From assembly GCA_033182465.1 (NCBI GenBank), contig CP137318.1:4427667-4491666 (forward strand): a stretch of DNA of 64,000 nucleotides, read 5' to 3'. Position numbers and translations under genes: made by a program. This DNA is from Sanghuangporus weigelae. Lineage: Eukaryota; Basidiomycota; Agaricomycetes; Hymenochaetales; Hymenochaetaceae. Below, piece by piece: positions 55,483 to 64,000 of this stretch. Below the pieces are notes generated by a model. That model made no database searches. It saw nothing but the letters and a program-made list of their open reading frames with translations, and was not told the origin of the DNA. The stretch's first letter is position 1, and every line of letters begins with the position of its first letter.

Positions 55483-58400
55483 TCATCGCCAAGCTGTAGA
55501 GTTGTCTTTGGGTGAGGCCCGTCCAATAATAATTTCGTCTCCGTCTTCGATCGGTTTACCATCTGCCCTTCGTCGGGGCGGCGTACCAGGAGGTATGTTA
55601 ATATTGGCGGGCGTAGCGATAGTAGCTGGAGGAGGGTCTGTTTCCATTATCCCTCCTTCGTCCTTGGCTACTAACTCATCCAAGTGTTCAAAAACTGTCT
55701 TTTTCCATAATGATGCGAGATCAAATAAATTCCTTGTTCGCTTTCGTGAGACAAGGATTCTCCGGTTAAGGATATCTAGCTTACGCACGTCAGGTACGAA
55801 GATTTGCTCCGTCCCAGTCGCATTGCGAACCCCCGTAGAGGCGGCCGTAGACCCTGAGATATCATCACCAACCAACGACATCGGTGCTGGGAACTCTATA
55901 TTATAAGGTTCACATCGTTCGGCTCTTTCGAGCCACTCGACCCAGTATCCGAAGATAGTTTTTGATAATTCTGTAGCTGAAAAGTAATTCCAGACCATGT
56001 TATATTCTGATTTAAGAACAAGAACGTTTGCGGGCTCCCGTTTAGGACCATTGGAAGAGATCCGATTTTGCCATCGTTCTTGGATATTATTTTTAAGCCA
56101 TGATATAACAAGTTCACGTGGGTAACCACGTTGCACGTATAAGGAGACTAATCCATGAAGTGCATCAGAGTAATGTGACCATGTACTGCTGAGTGTGGCT
56201 AAGCGCGACATTTCGCCAATGAACGTACCTCTTTTGACATCCATTGGGTGATGTGATATGAATGGAATTCTTTCTTGATGGTTCCGTGCTTTGCGGTATG
56301 GCATGTGTTGGAGAAGACCGTAATGGTCTCTGTATATGTACATGTCAAGGAAGGGTTGCCCGTAGGCAGACGCGGACCATTCAATAGTGCAACCATCGAA
56401 CTTTATGAGACTGCTGACGAGATTACATGCTTCAGTTTCGCTATCAGCATATACTAGTGCAAGGCAGTCGTCGATGTACCTTCCGTAAAATGGAATTGAC
56501 GGATGGGTAAGAATGTTGGCTTTACTTTCAAAGAACCAACCGAATAAATTAGCAAGATCCGGTGAGTCTGCGACACCCATTGCGAGGCCGCGAATTTGGA
56601 GGTAAAACTGTTCTTGAAATTGCAATACAAGATCGGTATTAGCACAATATAGAGCGTGTTTAAAGAACTCTTGTTGTTCTTTCACAAAAAACGTAGGTTC
56701 GCGATTGTCTAACATTCGTTGCCAATAATGGTTAATATACATGTCGTACACTATATCAAGACATTGTAATAGAGGAATGTTTGGGTAGAATGCGACTACG
56801 TCACCGGTGACTATAAACCATCGGCGATGTGTGCTATTATTGATTTTGCTGAATTTTAGCGCCAGATCTTTTGTACCATGTATAATGGTAGGCGCCGACT
56901 GGATAATCGGTTTCAGCATTTTTGAACAATACTTTGCATAGGGGTTTTGCATGGCACTGTGACATGGAACAATCGGTCGTAGTTTGACGGGTTGTTTATG
57001 GATTTTGGGTATACCATAAAAGGTAGGCACATGATAGTTACGTTGAAATGCATTAATAAAATCGTTGTCTTCCGGTAATTTAGACCGCAAAAAGTCAGCG
57101 ACTGATCCGTATTGATATGGGACATATGCATCAGCGTCTTCAGATAATTCTGAGCAAAGTTTGTATTTAATGTCAAGATATTTCCAAGCTTGTGTACGAG
57201 TCAAGGGTTGATAATCCTTTTCTGACTTGAGAATGTCGAGACATTTGTCTATGATCCAAGTTCTCTCAGACACCGCAATGCCCAAGTTCTTATCAGTATG
57301 TGTGATTACATAATTATGTTCACTTAAGAATTTCTCGAGGGTATGGATGGCCGGATTGAGAGGTTTAAATTGATCCGGTTCGTCCTTAAGAGGTATTTTT
57401 TCAATCGATTTAAATACGAAATGATTACCCTTCTTAAGGCCCCATTCGAGATATAGCGGTAGCACGGGCGGTTTATTTTTTGTAGTTTTACGCACGTCAT
57501 AATCGGGGTCATAGAACTCATCGCTTACACCAAAGGGCGATGCTTTATCAAATGCAAATTTAAGACGCCATCTTAATCTACGTTTGAAGTCATTCCAGGC
57601 GCTAGTAATAAGTTTAGCATTACCTGGACGCATGAACATATATTTCATGCCTACACTCAGTTGGTGACTTAATTCAGTTGGAAGGCTCACACCAGGGCTG
57701 CAATGAACGAGATTCTTAAATTGGGCGGCACTGATAATATCTACAGGCGTATTTAAGATTACTATTTTAACTGCATCCATGAAGGGGATATCAAGAATCC
57801 AATCCGGAATGAGATGGGGTTTTCCTGGCATATATACGAATGTGTCTGCGTACCGTTTCATGCCTTGCTCTTTCCCTTTCCCTTTCCTTTCGGAGCTTTC
57901 TTCTTTAAAACCGAGGTTTTGGACTTCGGTACGGGTTTGCGCGAAAGTGCGGATCCGATCTTGCCTTTGCCTTTTCCGAGGGCAGGCGGGATGTATCGCG
58001 GCGCGTTTACCGGTTTGGAGGTTGACGACTTCTTTTTCGGGTTCTGTGGTATTCCAGAATGTCATATCACTGAGTGTACTAGTGAGATGATCTACTGGAC
58101 TACCGACCTTTTTGCCTTTCTTAGGCGCGTTAACCTTTTTGAGCCGACTCGATATTGCTTTATCGATCGCAGATTGAATCGATGGGGCGACTTTCGAGCT
58201 TGAAGCTGTAGTTGCGTCGGCCATTTCGATGTCGGCTGTCTTCGCTATCTGCCTTTTGCGATCTTTCTTTTGATCCGCAATAAGATGCCGGCCATTGACG
58301 ATATCGATAGCGCGGTATACGTAAGCCATACAGTCGCAAAGGAGTTCTTCGGCAATACGTGCAGCAACGGGGGATGGACGCCATTCGAGTACTTGTTCCT

Positions 58401-58980
58401 GTTGCCCTGTCTGTTCGTTCATTTTCATGACAAATTCGGGAAGCAACTGGGAAGTAGTAAGCACTGCGCCGCGAGCTTTGACTAAGTCGCTGATCTCGCG
58501 GAAGAGGCGCTCATGGTTCATACGGTCCTTTAGGAAAATGACTTCATCCTCTTTTTCAGCGATTGCCGCTGAGAGAACGTCCTTAAGGTAAGCATCATGA
58601 ATAGACGCAACCGTAGATTCCACGACCCGCCCCGTTTCAGCCTTGTATTCCTTCGTCTTTTGGACAGCAGGGGCTTGAGAACGGATAAAGGCGGGGATCT
58701 TTCCGGCGCTTTGAGCGCTCCGCCAGTTCTCCAGACTGACTTTCGCCTTCTGCAGCTTTTCAGCCGTAGACGCGATGGAAAGAAGAGGTGACCGCAGAAG
58801 CGACCGGTAGTCCGCAGGGACTAGAGAAATTAACTCCTCCAGGCTAGAGGCCGCCTGGAGCCGGTGGATGCGTCCATAGCGCGCTTGCGAATTTCCTGCA
58901 GATTTACTGAGAAAATCCGAAGGGCCTGCATCCGTCAAAGGGGACATGGCCCGCAAAAGCGTAGAGGTAAAAGAGTTCAT
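55483..58980 (-). CDS. PLE reverse transcriptase, unit 7
   Basis: 1,165 aa, identical to the unit 2 protein; domains as at 41441-44938. Confidence 0.93.
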   Translation of the reverse strand: MNSFTSTLLRAMSPLTDAGPSDFLSKSAGNSQARYGRIHRLQAASSLEELISLVPADYRSLLRSPLLSIASTAEKLQKAKVSLENWRSAQSAGKIPAFIRSQAPAVQKTKEYKAETGRVVESTVASIHDAYLKDVLSAAIAEKEDEVIFLKDRMNHERLFREISDLVKARGAVLTTSQLLPEFVMKMNEQTGQQEQVLEWRPSPVAARIAEELLCDCMAYVYRAIDIVNGRHLIADQKKDRKRQIAKTADIEMADATTASSSKVAPSIQSAIDKAISSRLKKVNAPKKGKKVGSPVDHLTSTLSDMTFWNTTEPEKEVVNLQTGKRAAIHPACPRKRQRQDRIRTFAQTRTEVQNLGFKEESSERKGKGKEQGMKRYADTFVYMPGKPHLIPDWILDIPFMDAVKIVILNTPVDIISAAQFKNLVHCSPGVSLPTELSHQLSVGMKYMFMRPGNAKLITSAWNDFKRRLRWRLKFAFDKASPFGVSDEFYDPDYDVRKTTKNKPPVLPLYLEWGLKKGNHFVFKSIEKIPLKDEPDQFKPLNPAIHTLEKFLSEHNYVITHTDKNLGIAVSERTWIIDKCLDILKSEKDYQPLTRTQAWKYLDIKYKLCSELSEDADAYVPYQYGSVADFLRSKLPEDNDFINAFQRNYHVPTFYGIPKIHKQPVKLRPIVPCHSAMQNPYAKYCSKMLKPIIQSAPTIIHGTKDLALKFSKINNSTHRRWFIVTGDVVAFYPNIPLLQCLDIVYDMYINHYWQRMLDNREPTFFVKEQQEFFKHALYCANTDLVLQFQEQFYLQIRGLAMGVADSPDLANLFGWFFESKANILTHPSIPFYGRYIDDCLALVYADSETEACNLVSSLIKFDGCTIEWSASAYGQPFLDMYIYRDHYGLLQHMPYRKARNHQERIPFISHHPMDVKRGTFIGEMSRLATLSSTWSHYSDALHGLVSLYVQRGYPRELVISWLKNNIQERWQNRISSNGPKREPANVLVLKSEYNMVWNYFSATELSKTIFGYWVEWLERAERCEPYNIEFPAPMSLVGDDISGSTAASTGVRNATGTEQIFVPDVRKLDILNRRILVSRKRTRNLFDLASLWKKTVFEHLDELVAKDEGGIMETDPPPATIATPANINIPPGTPPRRRADGKPIEDGDEIIIGRASPKDNSTAWR

Positions 58981-59070
58981 GGTGGGGAAGAAAATACAAG
59001 TATGCTAGGGCGACAGGGGATGTAATGGTGGGTTAGGCGGTGAAGCAAATATCCCAAAAGCGAGCTAAAA

Positions 59071-59151
59071 GACTAATCAGCAATTGGTGAGTGGGGGAAC
59101 ACACACCTCCAATTTCGCCTTTTTATAAGGCTCGTCAGGCTGTACTTAGTC
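59071..59151 (-). ncRNA. Hammerhead ribozyme, unit 8
   Basis: Same sequence as 45029-45109. Confidence 0.88.
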
Positions 59152-59858
59152 AGTCATGTTAGTCAGTCCGCTCCGTGTCGGAGTCGGGGTTAGTCAGTCA
59201 GTTGTCAAAAATTATTACTCACCGATCTTTCCGATTGGTTGGAGTATCACGTGCTGTCATGTGAACGGGCCGAAACGTAATATCGTCAGTGTAAACACTT
59301 AGTAAGGCCGCGTACCTTTTTCCGATCACGGGTTTGTGATCGGATCTTGATCCTATCATGCCGGTGCAGATCCGAGTGATGTCCGATTTGATCCGAGTTA
59401 CGTAATCTAATGGAATCACCTGACAGTGTATGTCACGCACTATCAAAACATGGGTTAGCACCTCTAGGAGTTAGGTGTTAGGCTTAGCGTTAGGATTAGC
59501 TAAGGATATCAAGAACATGTCAGAATAATTGACTTATATACGATTAAGTATAGTACATACGGTTAGGCTTAGGTTCAGGTTAGGCTTGGGGGCTCTAAAA
59601 GACCACGATTAATAAAATCGTAACGAAATAGTACCGTAGTACCTACCGACTGAATGTGACTGTCCTACAGAATACACAAAGATTTACTCTTCCTTCACTA
59701 ACGGCGCTCGGAGGGTATTTTTACCTACTGACGGCTAGATCTGGTAACTCAACAACGATTAACAAGTGCATAAATACGGCTCACCTCGTCGCTCACACGT
59801 TTCGGGTGACCCATGCCCTTACTATGAGGAGTCTGTAGTTCACCTACACACCTGCTTT

Positions 59859-62800
59859 TCATCGCCAAGCTGTAGAGTTGTCTTTGGGTGAGGCCCGTCC
59901 AATAATAATTTCGTCTCCGTCTTCGATCGGTTTACCATCTGCCCTTCGTCGGGGCGGCGTACCAGGAGGTATGTTAATATTGGCGGGCGTAGCGATAGTA
60001 GCTGGAGGAGGGTCTGTTTCCATTATCCCTCCTTCGTCCTTGGCTACTAACTCATCCAAGTGTTCAAAAACTGTCTTTTTCCATAATGATGCGAGATCAA
60101 ATAAATTCCTTGTTCGCTTTCGTGAGACAAGGATTCTCCGGTTAAGGATATCTAGCTTACGCACGTCAGGTACGAAGATTTGCTCCGTCCCAGTCGCATT
60201 GCGAACCCCCGTAGAGGCGGCCGTAGACCCTGAGATATCATCACCAACCAACGACATCGGTGCTGGGAACTCTATATTATAAGGTTCACATCGTTCGGCT
60301 CTTTCGAGCCACTCGACCCAGTATCCGAAGATAGTTTTTGATAATTCTGTAGCTGAAAAGTAATTCCAGACCATGTTATATTCTGATTTAAGAACAAGAA
60401 CGTTTGCGGGCTCCCGTTTAGGACCATTGGAAGAGATCCGATTTTGCCATCGTTCTTGGATATTATTTTTAAGCCATGATATAACAAGTTCACGTGGGTA
60501 ACCACGTTGCACGTATAAGGAGACTAATCCATGAAGTGCATCAGAGTAATGTGACCATGTACTGCTGAGTGTGGCTAAGCGCGACATTTCGCCAATGAAC
60601 GTACCTCTTTTGACATCCATTGGGTGATGTGATATGAATGGAATTCTTTCTTGATGGTTCCGTGCTTTGCGGTATGGCATGTGTTGGAGAAGACCGTAAT
60701 GGTCTCTGTATATGTACATGTCAAGGAAGGGTTGCCCGTAGGCAGACGCGGACCATTCAATAGTGCAACCATCGAACTTTATGAGACTGCTGACGAGATT
60801 ACATGCTTCAGTTTCGCTATCAGCATATACTAGTGCAAGGCAGTCGTCGATGTACCTTCCGTAAAATGGAATTGACGGATGGGTAAGAATGTTGGCTTTA
60901 CTTTCAAAGAACCAACCGAATAAATTAGCAAGATCCGGTGAGTCTGCGACACCCATTGCGAGGCCGCGAATTTGGAGGTAAAACTGTTCTTGAAATTGCA
61001 ATACAAGATCGGTATTAGCACAATATAGAGCGTGTTTAAAGAACTCTTGTTGTTCTTTCACAAAAAACGTAGGTTCGCGATTGTCTAACATTCGTTGCCA
61101 ATAATGGTTAATATACATGTCGTACACTATATCAAGACATTGTAATAGAGGAATGTTTGGGTAGAATGCGACTACGTCACCGGTGACTATAAACCATCGG
61201 CGATGTGTGCTATTATTGATTTTGCTGAATTTTAGCGCCAGATCTTTTGTACCATGTATAATGGTAGGCGCCGACTGGATAATCGGTTTCAGCATTTTTG
61301 AACAATACTTTGCATAGGGGTTTTGCATGGCACTGTGACATGGAACAATCGGTCGTAGTTTGACGGGTTGTTTATGGATTTTGGGTATACCATAAAAGGT
61401 AGGCACATGATAGTTACGTTGAAATGCATTAATAAAATCGTTGTCTTCCGGTAATTTAGACCGCAAAAAGTCAGCGACTGATCCGTATTGATATGGGACA
61501 TATGCATCAGCGTCTTCAGATAATTCTGAGCAAAGTTTGTATTTAATGTCAAGATATTTCCAAGCTTGTGTACGAGTCAAGGGTTGATAATCCTTTTCTG
61601 ACTTGAGAATGTCGAGACATTTGTCTATGATCCAAGTTCTCTCAGACACCGCAATGCCCAAGTTCTTATCAGTATGTGTGATTACATAATTATGTTCACT
61701 TAAGAATTTCTCGAGGGTATGGATGGCCGGATTGAGAGGTTTAAATTGATCCGGTTCGTCCTTAAGAGGTATTTTTTCAATCGATTTAAATACGAAATGA
61801 TTACCCTTCTTAAGGCCCCATTCGAGATATAGCGGTAGCACGGGCGGTTTATTTTTTGTAGTTTTACGCACGTCATAATCGGGGTCATAGAACTCATCGC
61901 TTACACCAAAGGGCGATGCTTTATCAAATGCAAATTTAAGACGCCATCTTAATCTACGTTTGAAGTCATTCCAGGCGCTAGTAATAAGTTTAGCATTACC
62001 TGGACGCATGAACATATATTTCATGCCTACACTCAGTTGGTGACTTAATTCAGTTGGAAGGCTCACACCAGGGCTGCAATGAACGAGATTCTTAAATTGG
62101 GCGGCACTGATAATATCTACAGGCGTATTTAAGATTACTATTTTAACTGCATCCATGAAGGGGATATCAAGAATCCAATCCGGAATGAGATGGGGTTTTC
62201 CTGGCATATATACGAATGTGTCTGCGTACCGTTTCATGCCTTGCTCTTTCCCTTTCCCTTTCCTTTCGGAGCTTTCTTCTTTAAAACCGAGGTTTTGGAC
62301 TTCGGTACGGGTTTGCGCGAAAGTGCGGATCCGATCTTGCCTTTGCCTTTTCCGAGGGCAGGCGGGATGTATCGCGGCGCGTTTACCGGTTTGGAGGTTG
62401 ACGACTTCTTTTTCGGGTTCTGTGGTATTCCAGAATGTCATATCACTGAGTGTACTAGTGAGATGATCTACTGGACTACCGACCTTTTTGCCTTTCTTAG
62501 GCGCGTTAACCTTTTTGAGCCGACTCGATATTGCTTTATCGATCGCAGATTGAATCGATGGGGCGACTTTCGAGCTTGAAGCTGTAGTTGCGTCGGCCAT
62601 TTCGATGTCGGCTGTCTTCGCTATCTGCCTTTTGCGATCTTTCTTTTGATCCGCAATAAGATGCCGGCCATTGACGATATCGATAGCGCGGTATACGTAA
62701 GCCATACAGTCGCAAAGGAGTTCTTCGGCAATACGTGCAGCAACGGGGGATGGACGCCATTCGAGTACTTGTTCCTGTTGCCCTGTCTGTTCGTTCATTT

Positions 62801-63356
62801 TCATGACAAATTCGGGAAGCAACTGGGAAGTAGTAAGCACTGCGCCGCGAGCTTTGACTAAGTCGCTGATCTCGCGGAAGAGGCGCTCATGGTTCATACG
62901 GTCCTTTAGGAAAATGACTTCATCCTCTTTTTCAGCGATTGCCGCTGAGAGAACGTCCTTAAGGTAAGCATCATGAATAGACGCAACCGTAGATTCCACG
63001 ACCCGCCCCGTTTCAGCCTTGTATTCCTTCGTCTTTTGGACAGCAGGGGCTTGAGAACGGATAAAGGCGGGGATCTTTCCGGCGCTTTGAGCGCTCCGCC
63101 AGTTCTCCAGACTGACTTTCGCCTTCTGCAGCTTTTCAGCCGTAGACGCGATGGAAAGAAGAGGTGACCGCAGAAGCGACCGGTAGTCCGCAGGGACTAG
63201 AGAAATTAACTCCTCCAGGCTAGAGGCCGCCTGGAGCCGGTGGATGCGTCCATAGCGCGCTTGCGAATTTCCTGCAGATTTACTGAGAAAATCCGAAGGG
63301 CCTGCATCCGTCAAAGGGGACATGGCCCGCAAAAGCGTAGAGGTAAAAGAGTTCAT
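59859..63356 (-). CDS. PLE reverse transcriptase, unit 8
   Basis: 1,165 aa, identical to the unit 2 protein; domains as at 41441-44938. Confidence 0.93.
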   Translation of the reverse strand: MNSFTSTLLRAMSPLTDAGPSDFLSKSAGNSQARYGRIHRLQAASSLEELISLVPADYRSLLRSPLLSIASTAEKLQKAKVSLENWRSAQSAGKIPAFIRSQAPAVQKTKEYKAETGRVVESTVASIHDAYLKDVLSAAIAEKEDEVIFLKDRMNHERLFREISDLVKARGAVLTTSQLLPEFVMKMNEQTGQQEQVLEWRPSPVAARIAEELLCDCMAYVYRAIDIVNGRHLIADQKKDRKRQIAKTADIEMADATTASSSKVAPSIQSAIDKAISSRLKKVNAPKKGKKVGSPVDHLTSTLSDMTFWNTTEPEKEVVNLQTGKRAAIHPACPRKRQRQDRIRTFAQTRTEVQNLGFKEESSERKGKGKEQGMKRYADTFVYMPGKPHLIPDWILDIPFMDAVKIVILNTPVDIISAAQFKNLVHCSPGVSLPTELSHQLSVGMKYMFMRPGNAKLITSAWNDFKRRLRWRLKFAFDKASPFGVSDEFYDPDYDVRKTTKNKPPVLPLYLEWGLKKGNHFVFKSIEKIPLKDEPDQFKPLNPAIHTLEKFLSEHNYVITHTDKNLGIAVSERTWIIDKCLDILKSEKDYQPLTRTQAWKYLDIKYKLCSELSEDADAYVPYQYGSVADFLRSKLPEDNDFINAFQRNYHVPTFYGIPKIHKQPVKLRPIVPCHSAMQNPYAKYCSKMLKPIIQSAPTIIHGTKDLALKFSKINNSTHRRWFIVTGDVVAFYPNIPLLQCLDIVYDMYINHYWQRMLDNREPTFFVKEQQEFFKHALYCANTDLVLQFQEQFYLQIRGLAMGVADSPDLANLFGWFFESKANILTHPSIPFYGRYIDDCLALVYADSETEACNLVSSLIKFDGCTIEWSASAYGQPFLDMYIYRDHYGLLQHMPYRKARNHQERIPFISHHPMDVKRGTFIGEMSRLATLSSTWSHYSDALHGLVSLYVQRGYPRELVISWLKNNIQERWQNRISSNGPKREPANVLVLKSEYNMVWNYFSATELSKTIFGYWVEWLERAERCEPYNIEFPAPMSLVGDDISGSTAASTGVRNATGTEQIFVPDVRKLDILNRRILVSRKRTRNLFDLASLWKKTVFEHLDELVAKDEGGIMETDPPPATIATPANINIPPGTPPRRRADGKPIEDGDEIIIGRASPKDNSTAWR

Positions 63357-63414
63357 GGTGGGGAAGAAAATACAAGTATGCTAGGGCGACAGGGGATGTA
63401 ATGGTGGGTTAGGC

Positions 63415-63853
63415 GGTGAAGCAAATATCCCAAAAGCGAGCTAAAAGACTAATCAGCAATTGGTGAGTGGGGGAACACACACCTCCAATTTCGCCTTTTT
63501 ATAAGGCTCGTCAGGCTGTACTTAGTCAGTCATGTTAGTCAGTCCGCTCCGTGTCGGAGTCGGGGTTAGTCAGTCAGTTGTCAAAAATTATTACTCACCG
63601 ATCTTTCCGATTGGTTGGAGTATCACGTGCTGTCATGTGAACGGGCCGAAACGTAATATCGTCAGTGTAAACACTTAGTAAGGCCGCGTACCTTTTTCCG
63701 ATCACGGGTTTGTGATCGGATCTTGATCCTATCATGCCGGTGCAGATCCGAGTGATGTCCGATTTGATCCGAGTTACGTAATCTAATGGAATCACCTGAC
63801 AGTGTATGTCACGCACTATCAAAACATGGGTTAGCACCTCTAGGAGTTAGGTG
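63415..63853 (-). mobile_element. PLE unit 9, short copy capped by telomere
   Basis: 439 bp, the same extent as unit 4. At its distal edge the internal TTAGGC passes straight into the terminal repeat; the first base that differs from full units is near 63865 (TTAGGG instead of TTAGCG). Confidence 0.9.
63447..63527 (-). ncRNA. Hammerhead ribozyme, unit 9
   Basis: Same sequence as 45029-45109. It is the most distal copy, next to the terminal repeat. Confidence 0.88.
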
Positions 63854-64000
63854 TTAGGCTTAGGGTTAGGCTTTAGGGTTAGGCTTAGGGTTAGGCTTTA
63901 GGGTTAGGCTTAGGGTTAGGCTTAGGGTTAGGCTTAGGGTTAGGCTTAGGGTTAGGCTTAGGGTTAGGCTTAGGGTTAGGCTTAGGGTTAGGCTTAGGGT
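63854..64000 (+). repeat. Terminal telomeric repeat, 12-bp unit TTAGGGTTAGGC
   Basis: About 147 bp to the window edge. TTAGGG and TTAGGC alternate regularly; near the proximal side two units have an extra T (CTTTAGGG). The G-rich strand runs 5'->3' to the right, so the chromosome end is on this side, and the sequence may continue beyond the window. Confidence 0.93.

Larger units (their letters stand above)
54663..59038 (-). mobile_element. PLE unit 7, full length
   Basis: 4,376 bp, begins after TTAGGGTTAGGC. Confidence 0.94.
59039..63414 (-). mobile_element. PLE unit 8, full length, most distal complete copy
   Basis: 4,376 bp, one TTAGGC between it and unit 7. The short unit 9 on its distal side would be its only source of an upstream promoter. 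Confidence 0.94.

Noticed and set aside
37993-63853. Direct repeats with regular spacing as a CRISPR array or satellite
   Set aside because: Units are kilobase-long coding elements with spacing set by element length; the host is eukaryotic.

Overview
The window reads as the end of a chromosome arm from a filamentous basidiomycete, probably an Agaricomycete. Four things point there: genes split by many short GT-AG introns; at least six copies of the seven-TM DUF6533-type membrane family that is expanded in mushrooms; a DHA2 drug/H+ antiporter and an Lpx1/MpaH-like alpha/beta hydrolase of fungal type; and a tandem array of endonuclease-lacking Penelope-like elements (PLEs) of the Coprina/Athena kind, ending in G-rich telomeric repeats whose G strand runs 5'->3' to the right edge. 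The chromosome end is therefore on the right.

Region 1 (1-11.1 kb) is decayed subtelomere. It holds two foldback elements (1-704 and 5508-6273), two broken DUF6533 genes, hAT-like non-autonomous elements (two with exact 8-bp target duplications), a siderophore-type acyltransferase remnant and a broken single-pass membrane protein gene. Region 2 (11.4-20.3 kb) is the main gene-bearing part: alpha/beta hydrolase (+), DUF6533 gene (+), DHA2 MFS transporter (-), DUF6533 gene (+). Region 3 (21.4-28.3 kb) is a Ty1/copia element on the minus strand with 316-bp LTRs and an ATAAT target duplication; it has several in-frame stops and a 1.4-kb LTR-like insertion. Region 4 (28.3-37.7 kb) holds two more DUF6533 genes and an inverted second copy of the membrane-protein/acyltransferase pair seen near 6.7-9.8 kb.

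Region 5 (37,975-64,000) is the most striking part. An 18-bp telomeric stretch is followed by nine head-to-tail PLE units on the minus strand, so each element's 3' end faces the centromere and its 5' end faces the chromosome end. This is the orientation expected if the G-rich 3' overhang primes reverse transcription of the element RNA. Unit 1 is truncated and slightly diverged. Four 4,376-bp units plus one of 4,376 bp next to a short unit encode identical 1,165-aa proteins (four intact ORFs in all), and three units are short copies of about 440-470 bp. Every unit starts right after a TTAGGC hexamer. Each carries, near its 3' end, an 81-nt motif that folds by eye into a complete type I hammerhead ribozyme, with a TATA-like sequence inside its stem II loop. 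The array ends in about 147 bp of a 12-bp telomeric repeat that alternates TTAGGG with TTAGGC.

How the parts may work together: tandem PLE copies can supply one another with a promoter (the ribozyme-containing segment of the distal unit lies just upstream of the next ORF), and the ribozyme could cut read-through RNA into unit lengths for reverse transcription onto the chromosome end. The sequence features are read directly; the mechanism is inference.
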